DNA of 64,000 nt from Deinococcus sp. YIM 134068 (GCF_036543075.1 NZ_JAZHPF010000019.1:1-64000), one strand, 5' to 3'. Counted from the stretch's first letter, positions 17,228 to 36,678 are shown. The notes: a model not told the origin generated them from the letters alone. A program made the numbers and translations.

Positions 17228-18835
17228 GTGACTCAACCCAACCCCAAGGTGCTGCTCAGCCTGCTGCTGGCCGCCGCCCCCGTCGCCTCGGCGCAGACGC
17301 TGCTCGACACCTCGGCGGCCCTCTTCGTGCAGAACACGCTGAACCAAATGCCCCCCCCCGCCGTTCCCCGCGTGCCGGGCGTGCCCGCCGTCCCGACCCC
17401 GGCGGACCCGACGGCCCCCGCCAAGCCCGCCGTGCCCGTCACCCCCTTCACCCCGGCGCAGCTCGCCACGCTGGGGCAGGCGCAATCGGCGTTGCGTGCC
17501 GGGAAGTTCGGGCAGGCCCGCCCCCTTTTCGAGCGGCTGATCTCACAGAATTACGCGCAGCCGGAGCCTCACTTCGGGCTGGGGCTGACCCTGTTCGCGC
17601 AGGGCGACCTGAAGGGCGCGGCCTTCGAGTTCACGCAACTGACGGCGCTGGCCCCCGAGCGATACGAGGGGCCGTACAACCTCGGCGTGATCGCCACCCG
17701 CGAGGGCCGCCACGCCGACGCCCTGAAGTTCTACGCCGAGGCCGCGACGCTGGCACGCGGCAAGGCGGATGCTGCCCCCCAGCGGCAGGTGCTGGAGGCC
17801 CTCGCCGCCGAGCAGACCCGCGCCGGGGACTTCGCGGGCCTGAGCGCGACCCTCGCCGAGGCCGTGGCGCTCGATCCGAACGACGTGGAGGCGGGGTTCC
17901 GGCTGGCACAGGCCCGCACGCTCGCGGGGCAGGGGGCGCTGGCGCTGCCGGGGGCCTACGCGGTGCTCCAGCGCCAGCCCGGCCACGTGGACGCCGCACT
18001 CCTCGTCGCCGACATCTACGTGGCGCAGGGCCTCGGCAGCCGGGCGGTGCGCGAACTCGACGCGGTGGTCGGTCGAATCAAAGACGGGGCCGACCGTGCC
18101 CGATTGCTGCTCCGCAAGGCGGACATTCTCGCCTCGACTGGGGACCTGCGGGGGGCCGTGCTCGCCGCGCAGGAGGCCACCCGCGCCGACCCCCGGAACG
18201 CTCCAGCCTTCGCCCGCCTCGCCGAACTGCGGGTGATGCGGGGCGACCGGACCGGGGCGCTCGCTGCCTACCAGGGAGCCGTTCTCCTCGCCCCGCGTAG
18301 CGCCTCGTACCGTGCCGGGCTGGCCGCCGTGCGGCTCTCGCTGGGGCAGACCGCCGGGGCCGCCCGCGACGCCGCCTCCGCCCTGCGCCTGACGCCCGAC
18401 GCCGCCACCCTCGCCCGCGCGCAGTTCGTTCAGGGAGTTGCCGCGTACCGCCAGGGGCAGTACGGCCCCGCCCGCGCCGCCCTGCGCTCCAGCGCCGCCC
18501 GCGTGCCGAACGCCGAGACCTATCTGTGGCTGGGCCTGAGCGCCTACGCGCTGAAGGACTACGCGGGGGCCGCCACCGCGCTCGGCGAGAGCGTGAAGCT
18601 CGATCCCACTCCCACCGCGCGGCAGAACCTCGCCTCGTCGCTGCTCGCCGCCGCCCGCTACCCGGAGGCCGAGGCGGTGCTGCGCGGCCTCGTGAGCGAG
18701 CGTCCGAAGGACCCCGAGGCGTGGTATCTCCTCGGCCTCGCCCAGCGCGCCCAGACCCGTGAGGCGGACGCCCGGCTCTCGCTGAAGACCGCCGCCAACC
18801 TCGGGAGCAGCAAGGCGCAGGGGGCACTGAAATGA
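17228..18835 (+). CDS. Exported TPR-repeat protein
   Basis: 535 residues from GTG (VTQPNPKVLLSLLLAAAPVA), with AGGAGG (17216-17221) correctly spaced. A signal peptide of ~23 residues is followed by a Pro/Ala linker (about 35-75) and then about a dozen TPR-like helical repeats to the end (for example ARPLFERLISQNYAQPEPHF, AEAVLRGLVSERPKDPEAWY). TPR arrays are protein-interaction scaffolds; export suggests an envelope role. It is the first gene of a four-gene operon, and its stop overlaps the next start (ATGA). Confidence 0.85.
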   Translation: MTQPNPKVLLSLLLAAAPVASAQTLLDTSAALFVQNTLNQMPPPAVPRVPGVPAVPTPADPTAPAKPAVPVTPFTPAQLATLGQAQSALRAGKFGQARPLFERLISQNYAQPEPHFGLGLTLFAQGDLKGAAFEFTQLTALAPERYEGPYNLGVIATREGRHADALKFYAEAATLARGKADAAPQRQVLEALAAEQTRAGDFAGLSATLAEAVALDPNDVEAGFRLAQARTLAGQGALALPGAYAVLQRQPGHVDAALLVADIYVAQGLGSRAVRELDAVVGRIKDGADRARLLLRKADILASTGDLRGAVLAAQEATRADPRNAPAFARLAELRVMRGDRTGALAAYQGAVLLAPRSASYRAGLAAVRLSLGQTAGAARDAASALRLTPDAATLARAQFVQGVAAYRQGQYGPARAALRSSAARVPNAETYLWLGLSAYALKDYAGAATALGESVKLDPTPTARQNLASSLLAAARYPEAEAVLRGLVSERPKDPEAWYLLGLAQRAQTREADARLSLKTAANLGSSKAQGALK

Positions 18836-20205
18836 CCCGCCCCGGCAAGGCCCGCCGCTGGCCCGACCTGTTGATCGGCCTCCTTGTGCTGCTGCTGCTC
18901 GGGGGATTCGCCGCCCTCCTGATCGGCCAACGCGCCCAGCCCGTCGCGCAGACGCCGCCCGTCACCCCGACCGCCGACACTCCAACCACCGGGGCCACCG
19001 ACACCGATTCCGTCGCCGAGCCACCGACAGAAACAATCACCATCCCCAGCGCCCCCGGCACGGACGACCCACCGGACGAAACCAGCGCCGGGACCACCAC
19101 GCCCCCCCTCGCCTCCGGTGAGGAGGGGGAAACTTCGTCTGAGACGGCTGATACCGCCTCCTCGGAAACGGACGAGACCGCGACCGGAACGAGCGAGTCT
19201 CCCACGGCGGACGCTTCCGACGCCCCGGCAACCGAGGAACCGACCACCGAGCCGAGCACGGACATCCCTCCCAGCACCCCGCAGGACACGCCCACAGCCG
19301 AGATTCCCGTGGTGCCCGCCGATCCCGTCGCGTCCACGCCGACGACCCCCTCCGAGGCGGGCGAGACGACGATCACCGTACCGCCCACGGCGGAGGAACC
19401 TACCCCGGCCCAGCCCTCCACGGCGGCGACGGCTGCCCCGCCCCGCGCGGGGGGTGCGGTCGCCACGAGCGAGCGGCGCACGCCCCTGCGGAGCGACTAC
19501 CGCGTGAGCCTGGGGTCCTTCGCCACGACGCGCACCGCCGAGCGCCTGACCGAGGGCGTGCGTGAGTTGGGCTACACCGTCTACCCCATCGACCTCGGGA
19601 GTCAGGTCGTGGCGCAGGTCGGCCCCTTCGCGGACGAGGCGAGCGCCCGGCGTGCTCTGGCCGACATCCAGCGGGCCTACCCCGGCGCGGTGATCTACCC
19701 GCCCCGTGGCCGCAACCTGAGAGGTGGGACCGTGACCGAGAACGCGCCCACCCCGGCACCGGAACCCGCGCCCACTCCCGTTCCCGACTCGAACCGGGTC
19801 ACGCCCTCCGCACCTGCCCCCTCGACACCCGCCGCCGTGACGCCCGAACCCCCTGAACCTGTTCCTGCCCCGGCCACTGGACCCGCCACCACTCCCCCCG
19901 CTGCCACTCCCAGCGCCGCGCCGCAGCCGCAGCCACGTCCCCAGGCCGCCACCCCCACTCCCACGCCCGCAACGACTCCCGCCGCACCGAGCAGCCCGGT
20001 CTACCTTCAGGTGGGGGCCTTCGATCAGGCGGAGAGCGCGCAGACCCTCGTCGCGCGGCTGAGGGGAGAGGGCTACGCCCCGACGGTGAGCGCCCCCGAT
20101 GGCCGCAAAGTGACCGTCCTGATCGGCCCCTTCAGCGGCAACGCCCTCACGCGGGCCGAGACGGACCTCGCGGCGGGCGGTCTCGAGTTCTTCCGGGTGC
20201 GGTGA
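18832..20205 (+). CDS. SPOR-domain protein with one membrane anchor
   Basis: 457 residues. One transmembrane helix lies at about 12-32 (LLIGLLVLLLLGGFAALLIG), then a long Thr/Pro/Ala-rich disordered region (33-215). Two SPOR-like domains follow, at about 221-295 (DYRVSLGSFATTRTAERLTE) and 387-457 (VYLQVGAFDQAESAQTLVAR), joined by a second Pro-rich linker. SPOR domains bind denuded glycan strands at division sites, so a role in septal or envelope biogenesis is likely. ATGA overlap with the TPR gene upstream suggests coupled expression. Confidence 0.88.
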   Translation: MTRPGKARRWPDLLIGLLVLLLLGGFAALLIGQRAQPVAQTPPVTPTADTPTTGATDTDSVAEPPTETITIPSAPGTDDPPDETSAGTTTPPLASGEEGETSSETADTASSETDETATGTSESPTADASDAPATEEPTTEPSTDIPPSTPQDTPTAEIPVVPADPVASTPTTPSEAGETTITVPPTAEEPTPAQPSTAATAAPPRAGGAVATSERRTPLRSDYRVSLGSFATTRTAERLTEGVRELGYTVYPIDLGSQVVAQVGPFADEASARRALADIQRAYPGAVIYPPRGRNLRGGTVTENAPTPAPEPAPTPVPDSNRVTPSAPAPSTPAAVTPEPPEPVPAPATGPATTPPAATPSAAPQPQPRPQAATPTPTPATTPAAPSSPVYLQVGAFDQAESAQTLVARLRGEGYAPTVSAPDGRKVTVLIGPFSGNALTRAETDLAAGGLEFFRVR

Positions 20206-20208
20206 GGC

Positions 20209-20907
20209 GTGACGGGCATCCCCACGGCCACGATCAGCCGCCTCGTCACCTACCTCCGCATTCTGGAGGGGCTGGAGGCGCAGGACGTGGGCCGCACGAG
20301 CAGCTCCGACCTCGCGGAACGCGCCGGGGTGACGGCCTTTCAGGTCCGCAAGGACCTAGCGTACTTCGGACGCTTCGGCACGCGCGGCATGGGCTACACC
20401 GTGCCCATCCTGCGGCGGGAGCTGCTGCGCGTGCTGGGCCTGAACCAGACCTGGAACGTGGTGATCGTGGGGGTGGGCCGTCTCGGACAGGCCATCGCCA
20501 ACTATCCCGGCGCGAGCGACTATCAGTTTCAGTACGTCGGTCTCTTCGACGTGAACCCGGCCCTCGTCGGCCAGAGCGTGCGCGGCCTGACGGTGCGGCA
20601 CACCGACGAGTTGCCGGGCTTCGTGCGGGGCACGCGGGTGGACATGGGCTTCCTGGCCGTGCCGCAGGGGCGCGCGCAGGACGCCGCACAGAGTCTCGCG
20701 GAGGCGGGGGTGCGCGGCATTCTGAACTTCGCCCCGGTGGTCCTTCAGCCGCGCACGGTGGAACGCTCCGGTTTGCAAGAAATCAGTGATGAGTGGCGTG
20801 GTGTGATTGTGGAGAACGTGGACTTCCTGGCGGGCATGAAACGCCTCGCCTTTTACGTCCTCAACCCCGACCTCAGCCGCGCCGAACCGGAGGACCCCGC
20901 CGAATGA
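20209..20907 (+). CDS. rex: Redox-sensing transcriptional repressor Rex
   Basis: 232 residues from GTG. The N-terminal winged helix (about 1-85) includes LSxRAGV-type recognition (AERAGVTAFQVRKDLAYFG). The Rossmann domain (about 90-205) has VVIVGVGRLGQAIANYPG for NAD(H), and a C-terminal swapped helix follows. Rex senses the NADH/NAD+ ratio and represses respiratory and fermentation genes. It is embedded between an envelope protein and a lipoprotein, an unusual place. I found no convincing TTGTGA-N6-TCACAA operator in the window, so its local targets are unclear. Confidence 0.93.
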   Translation: MTGIPTATISRLVTYLRILEGLEAQDVGRTSSSDLAERAGVTAFQVRKDLAYFGRFGTRGMGYTVPILRRELLRVLGLNQTWNVVIVGVGRLGQAIANYPGASDYQFQYVGLFDVNPALVGQSVRGLTVRHTDELPGFVRGTRVDMGFLAVPQGRAQDAAQSLAEAGVRGILNFAPVVLQPRTVERSGLQEISDEWRGVIVENVDFLAGMKRLAFYVLNPDLSRAEPEDPAE

Positions 20908-22841
20908 AGAGACTGACCCCGCTGACCCTCGCCCTGGCCCTCGCAGCCTGTGGCACCATCCAGAGTGACACCGGCAACAACGTCGTGGTCAGCGCCAGCG
21001 CCAGCGCCGTCACGCTCGGAGCCGACGGCACGTCCGACGCGAGCACGGCCTACACCTTCACCAACCCGGCGGGGGCCAAGCCCACCTCGGTCACGAGCGC
21101 CACCGTCGCCTGGGGCACGGGCGCGGACCAGAAGGCCACCGTCGCCATCCCCGCCGTCAGTCTGCCCGCCGGATTGACCTGCACCGCCGCCGCCACCGAC
21201 CCCTCCGCCGCCTGCGATTACAACGTCAGCGGCACGACCTTCGGCGCGCGGAGCCTCACGGCCAGCCTCAAGGACAGCACCCTCTTCGCCAGCGTGTACG
21301 CCGCCAACCCCAGCGCCAAGAACCTTCCGGTGACGGTGACGTTCAACGGGGCGGCAAATGCGGTGAACTTTGCGTTGAGCGTGAGCAGCAGCACGACCGG
21401 GGAGGGGGGCGAGACCACGCCAGTCGAGGCGGCACCCGCGCCCGTCCTTCAAGTCGTGGGCAATGGCCCGTTCTCCGGCAACATGAGCGTGAACGTTTCG
21501 GGGAACTTCGATGCGAACAGCGAAGCCGACCGCATCGTCCTCCAGATCACCGATTCCAACGGCGTCATCGACAACACGACTTACACCACGACGCAAGCCC
21601 GCGCGACTTTCAGCGTGGACACCACCAAATTCGCCAACGGGAGTCTCAAACTTCAGGTCATCGCCTACACGAAGTCGAACCTGCGCGGCGTCAGCATCGA
21701 GAAGGCCGTGCAGGTTCAGAACCTGACCAGCCCGAACCTCTCCGTCGCTTCCCCGTCGGACGGTGCCACCGTCACCACGCCTCTTGTGCCGGTGCGAGTC
21801 ACCTTGACCAAGCGCAGCGCCGACTACACAGTCAATCCGCGAACCATTCAAGTGGATATCCTCGACTACCGGGGTGTGGTGGTGCTGCAACAGACCATCG
21901 ACATCACCGAGGCCAGCGTCTGCACGGGCGACACAGACTCTCTCACCTGCAACACCCAGTTCGACATGGCGGGACTGCCCGCCGATACGTACACCATCCG
22001 CACCCGAACCACGGTGGCAGTGGACCCAGCGGGCGCGAATATTACCCGCGCGCTGGAGACAAGTAGCCGCTTCACTTCCAACACAACCAGCGTGTTGCCT
22101 CCGGCGGCGACGATCCGCTTCCCGGCCATTACGGAGAACCGGACGCCCGCCCAAATGGACAGCGAATCCGGAATATTGATCGGCGTCAGTGACAATACCG
22201 GGGTGTCCGTCGTGGAAGCGCGTGTTGTGGGGCCATTCGATGCCACCAAGCCGCTGTCCTTAAACGGCACGCTTCAATGTCTGGAAAGCCAACCCGCTGC
22301 AGGAAGCACCGCCGTGGACGTCCTGATGCTCAATCTGGGATACGAGAAGCCCATCTTGTTCGGGAATCCCTCGCTCCCCAACCTTGACATCGACGGCTCG
22401 GCCTACGTGCCGGACAATAAGATCAACCAGCGGTATGACTTGCGTGTCACTACAGTGGACACTGAAGGTAACCGCAACATCCAGTGTATTCCTATTACTA
22501 TCAACCGTAGCCAAACTCGGGCGGCTCGCGTGTTGTACAGCACAACCGCCTCGCCCTTCCCCTCCACACCGATCACCACGGTCGGCAAGCTGAACTACAC
22601 CAGTGGAGAGTGGACTCTGAGCGGCATCACCAACCGCAGTCGGGTAGCTGCCCTCGTCTACAAAGATGGTGAGCAGATCGGAATGGCATTCAATGCCAAC
22701 GCAACTTCAAGCGTTGCCGTTAGCCAGACCTTCGCCAATCCGGGGGCGTACCACGTCAACTGGTTAGTCGAGGACATGACCACAGGCATCGTCACCACGG
22801 TGGCAGGTCCGTACATCAACGTCATTCGCAACGAGGAATAA
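20904..22841 (+). CDS. Large lipoprotein with Ig-like beta modules
   Basis: 645 residues, start overlapping the rex stop (ATGA). The signal ends in a lipobox (LALALAACG; Cys ~17). The mature protein is Thr/Ser/Asn-rich and beta-rich. Modules such as LSVASPSDGATVTTPLVPVR and IVLQITDSNGVIDNTT look like bacterial Ig-like or surface-adhesin folds, but I cannot name a family. Base composition becomes less GC-rich after ~21.4 kb. It is the last gene of the TPR-SPOR-Rex operon and is followed by an intrinsic terminator. Confidence 0.85.
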   Translation: MKRLTPLTLALALAACGTIQSDTGNNVVVSASASAVTLGADGTSDASTAYTFTNPAGAKPTSVTSATVAWGTGADQKATVAIPAVSLPAGLTCTAAATDPSAACDYNVSGTTFGARSLTASLKDSTLFASVYAANPSAKNLPVTVTFNGAANAVNFALSVSSSTTGEGGETTPVEAAPAPVLQVVGNGPFSGNMSVNVSGNFDANSEADRIVLQITDSNGVIDNTTYTTTQARATFSVDTTKFANGSLKLQVIAYTKSNLRGVSIEKAVQVQNLTSPNLSVASPSDGATVTTPLVPVRVTLTKRSADYTVNPRTIQVDILDYRGVVVLQQTIDITEASVCTGDTDSLTCNTQFDMAGLPADTYTIRTRTTVAVDPAGANITRALETSSRFTSNTTSVLPPAATIRFPAITENRTPAQMDSESGILIGVSDNTGVSVVEARVVGPFDATKPLSLNGTLQCLESQPAAGSTAVDVLMLNLGYEKPILFGNPSLPNLDIDGSAYVPDNKINQRYDLRVTTVDTEGNRNIQCIPITINRSQTRAARVLYSTTASPFPSTPITTVGKLNYTSGEWTLSGITNRSRVAALVYKDGEQIGMAFNANATSSVAVSQTFANPGAYHVNWLVEDMTTGIVTTVAGPYINVIRNEE

Positions 22842-22853
22842 GGATTGCTCTTA

Positions 22854-22897
22854 AGGCAGACAAGCTTCAAATCGATGAAGAGCCTGTCTGCCTCTTT
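22854..22897 (+). terminator. Terminator of the TPR-SPOR-Rex-lipoprotein operon
   Basis: AGGCAGACA (22854-22862) pairs with TGTCTGCCT (22885-22893); the loop has its own inner helix (CTTCA/TGAAG). CTTT follows. Confidence 0.75.
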
Positions 22898-22915
22898 GTG
22901 AGTGTACAAAACAGC

Positions 22916-22948
22916 AGGAGGGAAGCGACGTGACGTCGCTTCCCTCCT
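22916..22948 (-). terminator. Terminator of the nucleotidase gene
   Basis: A perfect 15-bp stem with a TGA loop (arms 22916-22930 and 22934-22948). On the minus strand it is followed by GCTGTTTT. Confidence 0.85.
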
Positions 22949-22963
22949 TGCTCGCCGCCAGGA

Positions 22964-24886
<1,923 letters not shown>

Positions 24887-24893
24887 GCCCCCC

Positions 24894-24899
24894 AGAATA
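24894..24899 (-). promoter_or_regulatory. Leaderless -10 box (nucleotidase)
   Basis: TATTCT on the minus strand, 7 bases before the GTG; it decides the start. Confidence 0.65.
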
Positions 24900-24926
24900 C
24901 GCCGCCGGGTCAGAGTTTTGTATGGG

Positions 24927-26189
<1,263 letters not shown>

Positions 26190-26196
26190 GGTCCAC

Positions 26197-26202
26197 AGCG
26201 TA
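26197..26202 (-). promoter_or_regulatory. Leaderless -10 box (alpha-hydroxy-acid oxidase)
   Basis: TACGCT on the minus strand, 7 bases before the ATG at 26189. Confidence 0.65.
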
Positions 26203-26216
26203 GAGGAGCGGTCGGG

Positions 26217-26250
26217 GGAGAGTCGCCAGTCGCCAGCAGCCAGTCGCCAG
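26217..26250. repeat. CAGTCGC heptad repeat (family R2)
   Basis: Tandem CCAGTCG words (AGTCGCCAGTCGCCAGCAGC and CAGTCGCC). Other members lie at 40000, 55008, 59259/59458, 59996 and 63188. Confidence 0.7.
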
Positions 26251-26357
26251 GAGGGGCGGGGGGACTTGGCCTCTCGGCTCTTGCCCTCAAACTCGTCAGG
26301 TCTCAGCATCGGCGGACCTATGCTGTGGTCAAGTCCTCTCAGGACTCAGGAGCCGCC

Positions 26358-26507
26358 ATGCCATCCCCGGACCGGACCCGTGTTCGACCTCCCGCCCCCT
26401 CTGACGACGCCACTTCCGCCCGCACGATGGGCCTCGCCGCCGTACTGATCGCTCTGTGGGCAGTCGTCGTGGCCCGCGTCCGCAGGCGGGACGAACGCCG
26501 CCGGTAA
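26358..26507 (+). CDS. Small single-span membrane protein (putative)
   Basis: 49 residues: a short Pro/Arg-rich N-terminus, one hydrophobic helix (MGLAAVLIALWAVVVA, about 24-39) and a basic end (RVRRRDERRR), giving positive-inside topology at the C-terminus. The ATG at 26358 has AGGAG about 6 bases upstream. It fits neatly between the divergent oxidase and the convergent glcE. The hydrophobic helix and Shine-Dalgarno are the only evidence, so it may not be expressed. Confidence 0.5.
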   Translation: MPSPDRTRVRPPAPSDDATSARTMGLAAVLIALWAVVVARVRRRDERRR

Positions 26508-26512
26508 GTGGT

Positions 26513-27158
<646 letters not shown>

Positions 27159-27172
<14 letters not shown>

Positions 27173-28601
27173 GGGCCTCGTCCTCGTCGGGCAGAATCTT
27201 GCCGGGGTTGAGAGCTTCGGACGGGTCGAGGGCGCGTTTGACGCTCCACAGGGCACCGAGCGTCACCGGGTCCACCGCCTCGCGCATGAAGGGACGCTTC
27301 ATGGTACCGATGCCGTGTTCGCCGCTGAGGACGCCACCGTGACGGATGGCGACGAGGGCGATCTGGTGGGCGAGGTCGTGAACGGCGTGGACATCCTCGC
27401 GGCGTGGGTCGAAGAGGATGTTGGGGTGGAGGTTGCCGTCCCCGATGTGGCCGAACTGGACGAGGGGCAGCCCCGAGGCATCCCCGAGCGCGCGAATCTC
27501 GCGCACCACGTCGGGGAGGACGGAACGCGGCACCACGATGTCCTCGTTCATGCGCTGGGGGCGAATGCGGCCCAGAGCGGGTGACACGCTGCGGCGGGCC
27601 TGCCAGAGCGCGGCGCTCTCGGCGTCGCTTCCCGCGCGGCGCACCGTTCCCCCGGCGTTCAGGCAGGCGGCCTCCACGAGCGCGCGCTCCTCCTCTACCG
27701 TCTCCAGATCGTCGCCGTCGGTGTCCACGAGCAGGACCGCGCCCGCCTCACGCGGCAGACCGACGGCGAGGTAATCCTCCACCGCGTTCGTGCAGGCGGT
27801 GTCCATGAACTCCAGCTTGCTCGGCACGGCCCCGGCGGCGATGGCGGCGCTGACGGCCTCGGCGGCCTCGCCCACCTCCGGGAAGCTCGCCATCAGGGTG
27901 CGAGTGTGCTTCGGCGGCAGGGTGAGGCGCAGGGTCGCCTCGGTAATCAGGCCCAGCGTTCCCTCCGAGCCAATGAGCAGCCCGGCGAGGTCGTAGGCAT
28001 CGCGGGTCAGCCGATGGACCTCGCCCTCCGCGTCCACGAACTCCAACCCCTTCACGTAGTCGCCCGTCACGCCGTACTTGAAGCACATCGGCCCGCCCGC
28101 ATTCTCGCCGAGGTTGCCGCCGATGGTGCTCGTGCGGAAGCTCGCCGGGTCGGGGGGGTAGATCAGGCCGTGGGGCCTCGCCTTTTCCGTCACCGCCAGC
28201 GTGACCACGCCCGCCTGCGCCCGCGCCTCGCGCCGCTCGGGGAAGACCTCCAGCCGGGTCATGCGGGTAAAGGAGATGACCAGCGACTCGCGCAACGGGG
28301 CCGCCCCGCCGCTCAGCCCGCTCGCCGCGCCACGCCCCACGATAGGTACGCCTGCCGCCCGCGCCGCCCGCACCGCCGTCACCACGTCCGCCGTCGTCTC
28401 CGGCAGCACGACGGCCAGCGGCGTCTCCCCGAACTGGATGGCGTCGTAACGGTAGTTCAACCGCTCAGAGCGAGCAGACAGCACCTTCTTCGGGCCGAGC
28501 GCGCGAGTCAGCTCGGCGGCCAGCCTATTGTCCGGCGTCCCGTTCGAGCGGGGCTTAGGGGCAGGGGAACCGGGGCTGAGGGCAACTTTTTCGGGGGTCA
28601 T
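27159..28601 (-). CDS. glcD: Glycolate oxidase subunit GlcD
   Basis: 480 residues. The FAD-binding PCMH domain (about 45-230) includes [38 protein letters not shown] and [20 protein letters not shown]. The FAD-linked C-terminal domain contains [17 protein letters not shown] and [14 protein letters not shown]. These are GlcD/D-lactate dehydrogenase family hallmarks; the glcF and glcE neighbours favour glycolate oxidase. It is preceded by a family R1 palindromic repeat that separates it from glcF within the same operon. Confidence 0.93.
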
Positions 28602-28616
28602 GCGTGCCTTTCAGGC

Positions 28617-28700
28617 GGTCCAACCGTCCAACCGTCTAAAGGTCTAACGGGCCGAGCCGCAGTCTCTTTTAGACAGTTAGACCGTTCGACCGTTAGACCC
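28617..28700 (-). repeat. Palindromic octad repeat (family R1) between glcF and glcD
   Basis: The left arm carries CCAACCGTCCAACCGTC and AAAGGTCTAACGG; the right arm carries AGACAGTTAGACCGTTCGAC and CCGTTAGACC in inverse orientation, around a ~17-base centre. As in rpoBC, the element sits inside an operon. Confidence 0.85.
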
Positions 28701-28713
28701 CGAGCGCAGCGAG

Positions 28714-29987
<1,274 letters not shown>

Positions 29988-29991
<4 letters not shown>

Positions 29992-30005
29992 GGGCGGACC
30001 CTCAT
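29988..30005 (-). other. Possible leaderless five-codon leader frame before glcF
   Basis: ATG AGG GTC CGC CCG TGA (peptide MRVRP) starts 7 bases after TATCCT and ends in a GTGA overlap with the glcF GTG. If the mRNA starts at this ATG, glcF would be translated by coupling. Alternatively GAGGGT inside it is simply the Shine-Dalgarno of glcF. Confidence 0.35.
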
Positions 30006-30012
30006 GCCCGAC

Positions 30013-30018
30013 AGGATA
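30013..30018 (-). promoter_or_regulatory. -10 box for glcFDE
   Basis: TATCCT on the minus strand, 7 bases before the ATG of the mini-frame and 21 bases before the glcF GTG. Confidence 0.6.
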
Positions 30019-30079
30019 GGTGGAGGCTCACAGGACAAAAGGGAGTTGGGTAGAGGAATGGCCGGGCTTGGCGGATGGG

Positions 30080-31288
<1,209 letters not shown>

Positions 31289-31295
31289 GGGGGGC

Positions 31296-31301
31296 AGGGT
31301 A
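31296..31301 (-). promoter_or_regulatory. Leaderless -10 box (RlmI-like gene)
   Basis: TACCCT on the minus strand, 7 bases before the ATG at 31288. Confidence 0.65.
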
Positions 31302-31315
31302 GCGCAGGCGGCAAC

Positions 31316-31354
31316 AAAGAAAAGGGACGGGTGGAGTCTCCCCCACCACGTCCC
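31316..31354 (-). terminator. Terminator of the fad operon
   Basis: Arms GGGACGGGTGG (31324-31334) and CCACCACGTCCC (31343-31354) pair with one mismatch; the minus strand continues TTTTCTTTG. Confidence 0.8.
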
Positions 31355-31372
31355 TACGTCGTGCTTCTGGCT

Positions 31373-32567
<1,195 letters not shown>

Positions 32568-32575
<8 letters not shown>

Positions 32576-33128
32576 TGGAGTTCTCCTTTTGAGACTTCGG
32601 TTGGATGTATCGCGGTTGGTCTAGAATTTCACGGTGAATTTCTTGTAGCCTTTCCTTGGAACAGCTTTCCTTCATGTCTTTTAACAGAGAGTCGAGCAGT
32701 ATATCCACTGAATATGAAAAGGTTTCTATGTCTTCTACGTCCTGAAAATAGAATTTTGGGAAACGCAGAATATGACGGAACTGAGGAAAATTAGATAAAC
32801 CTACGTCCATAGAGGATAGTATGTTCTCGGCAGACACGCTTAGTCGAGATTGTATTTGGGGTTGCTTCAGGTTGAATCGCTTTACATCTTTGTATATGTT
32901 GATAGATAGGCCCCAAACCAAAACTTTGTACCAAGATTCCCCCTCACGACCGATGTGTAATTCGACTCTGGCTCCTGCATACGCTGTTTGATCGTCACGA
33001 TGAAAAGAATTTTTAATGCCGTATGATTCAACTTCAACCTCACTCAAAAGCTGCGGCACATCACTGCTGTAGAATTTGCGGTGGAATAATGCCATTCTGT
33101 CAAAGATAAGCTCTTCACCTTTACTCAA
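32568..33128 (-). CDS. AT-rich ORFan wedged in the fad operon
   Basis: 186 residues from TTG at 33128, supported by GGAGGA about 7 bases upstream; the TTG overlaps the TGA of the hydrolase (TTGA), and the 3' end overlaps the thiolase start by 8 bp. The protein is cytosolic-looking, rich in Ser/Glu/Phe (for example [30 protein letters not shown]). By eye the DNA is about 40% GC against ~70% around it, with many AAA, ATA and TTT codons. I recognise no family; immunity or defence cargo is possible. Confidence 0.75.
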
Positions 33129-34309
33129 CTGTTATCCTCCTCCCCCAACACCCGCGCCACGAACGCCTCCAACGCCGCGTCATACCCCGCCGTGTCAATG
33201 TTCCAGCAGCGGATGTGCTTGGCTCCCTCGACCCGGTGGTACTCCACCAGATCGGGGCGGGCGGCGGCGAGGGCGTCCGCCTGCCCCACCGGAATGGTGC
33301 GGTCGCGGGTGCCGTGCCACAGGAGGATGGGAAGCTTGAAGTTGGGGGCAGCCCTGATCTGGTCCACCGCGTCGAAGTCCTGCCCGGAGCGGCGGGTGAC
33401 GAGGCGCTGCACGAGGGTCGCCACATGCCCCGCCACGAAGGGCGGCAGGCCGTACCGCTGCCCCTGCCAGCGGATGGTCGCGCGCCAGTCGAGGACCGGG
33501 CAGTCGAGCATGACGCCGAGGACGGGAATGGGGAACGGCTCGTGCCTGGGCCGCAGCACGCTCAGGACGATGTTGCCGCCCATGCTGAAACCGTACAGCA
33601 CCGCCCGCCGGTAGCCCGCCTCCTGCGCCCAGTCCAGGGCCGCCAGCACGTCCTCGGCCTCCTCGTCGCCCAGGGTGTGGAAGCCCTTCTCGGAGCGCGG
33701 GGCACCGTGGGCATTGCGGAAGGTGACGAACAGCGAGCCGGTGCCCGTGCGCCGCAGCGCCGGAAGCATCCGCAACGCCTGCGACCGCTGCCCGCCGTGC
33801 CCGTGGACGACGATCACGATGGCGTCCCGCTCGCCGGAGACAGGTGGGATATGCCACGCTGGCATATCACCCAACGGCGTGGAAACGATGGTGTTCTCGT
33901 ACTCCACGCCGAGTTGCGCCGGGGTGCCGTTGTAGACGAAGGTGGAGACCCAGGCGAGCGCCCCGTTGGGCAACACGCCGCGTTCGTCCTGAACCTCGCG
34001 CCGCACGAGCGTTCCCGCGATCTTCGCAGGTCCCAGGATGGCGTGCCCCTGGTTGGGCCGCAGCGGCACGATGCCGACGACCCCACGTGAGAGCGTCTCC
34101 GGCGAGGCAGGCAGGTAGACCGAATTGCTCCGCCGCCCCACCGGAACGAACGCTCCCTTCACCCACCGCGTCTTGGACCGCAGGGTGATGTCGGCACCGA
34201 CCAGCGTCGCCACCCCCAGCAAGGCGACGTAACCCAGGGCAGCCCAGGTGGCGACGCGGCGCTTGCGGACGTGCCGCAGACGGTCGAGGAGGGGGGGGCG
34301 CTCGCTCAC
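33125..34309 (-). CDS. Alpha/beta hydrolase with an N-terminal membrane helix
   Basis: 394 residues. A hydrophobic helix lies at about 22-39 ([17 protein letters not shown]). The hydrolase fold has the oxyanion-type HGHGGQRSQ, the nucleophile elbow GFSMGGN, an acid region ([10 protein letters not shown]) and the histidine in GAKHIRCW. It may act on acyl esters or thioesters, given its place 2 bases after fadN, but the substrate is unknown. Its stop overlaps the next start. Confidence 0.85.
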   Translation of the reverse strand: MSERPPLLDRLRHVRKRRVATWAALGYVALLGVATLVGADITLRSKTRWVKGAFVPVGRRSNSVYLPASPETLSRGVVGIVPLRPNQGHAILGPAKIAGTLVRREVQDERGVLPNGALAWVSTFVYNGTPAQLGVEYENTIVSTPLGDMPAWHIPPVSGERDAIVIVVHGHGGQRSQALRMLPALRRTGTGSLFVTFRNAHGAPRSEKGFHTLGDEEAEDVLAALDWAQEAGYRRAVLYGFSMGGNIVLSVLRPRHEPFPIPVLGVMLDCPVLDWRATIRWQGQRYGLPPFVAGHVATLVQRLVTRRSGQDFDAVDQIRAAPNFKLPILLWHGTRDRTIPVGQADALAAARPDLVEYHRVEGAKHIRCWNIDTAGYDAALEAFVARVLGEEDNS

Positions 34310-34311
34310 GC

Positions 34312-36660
<2,349 letters not shown>

Positions 36661-36678
36661 GCGACCTCCGGTGGCTCC

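Noticed and set aside
20209..22841. Rex operator (TTGTGA-N6-TCACAA) near rex
   Set aside because: No dyad of this type was found upstream of the operon or elsewhere in the window; isolated TTGTGA half-sites (for example at 40692) lack the partner.
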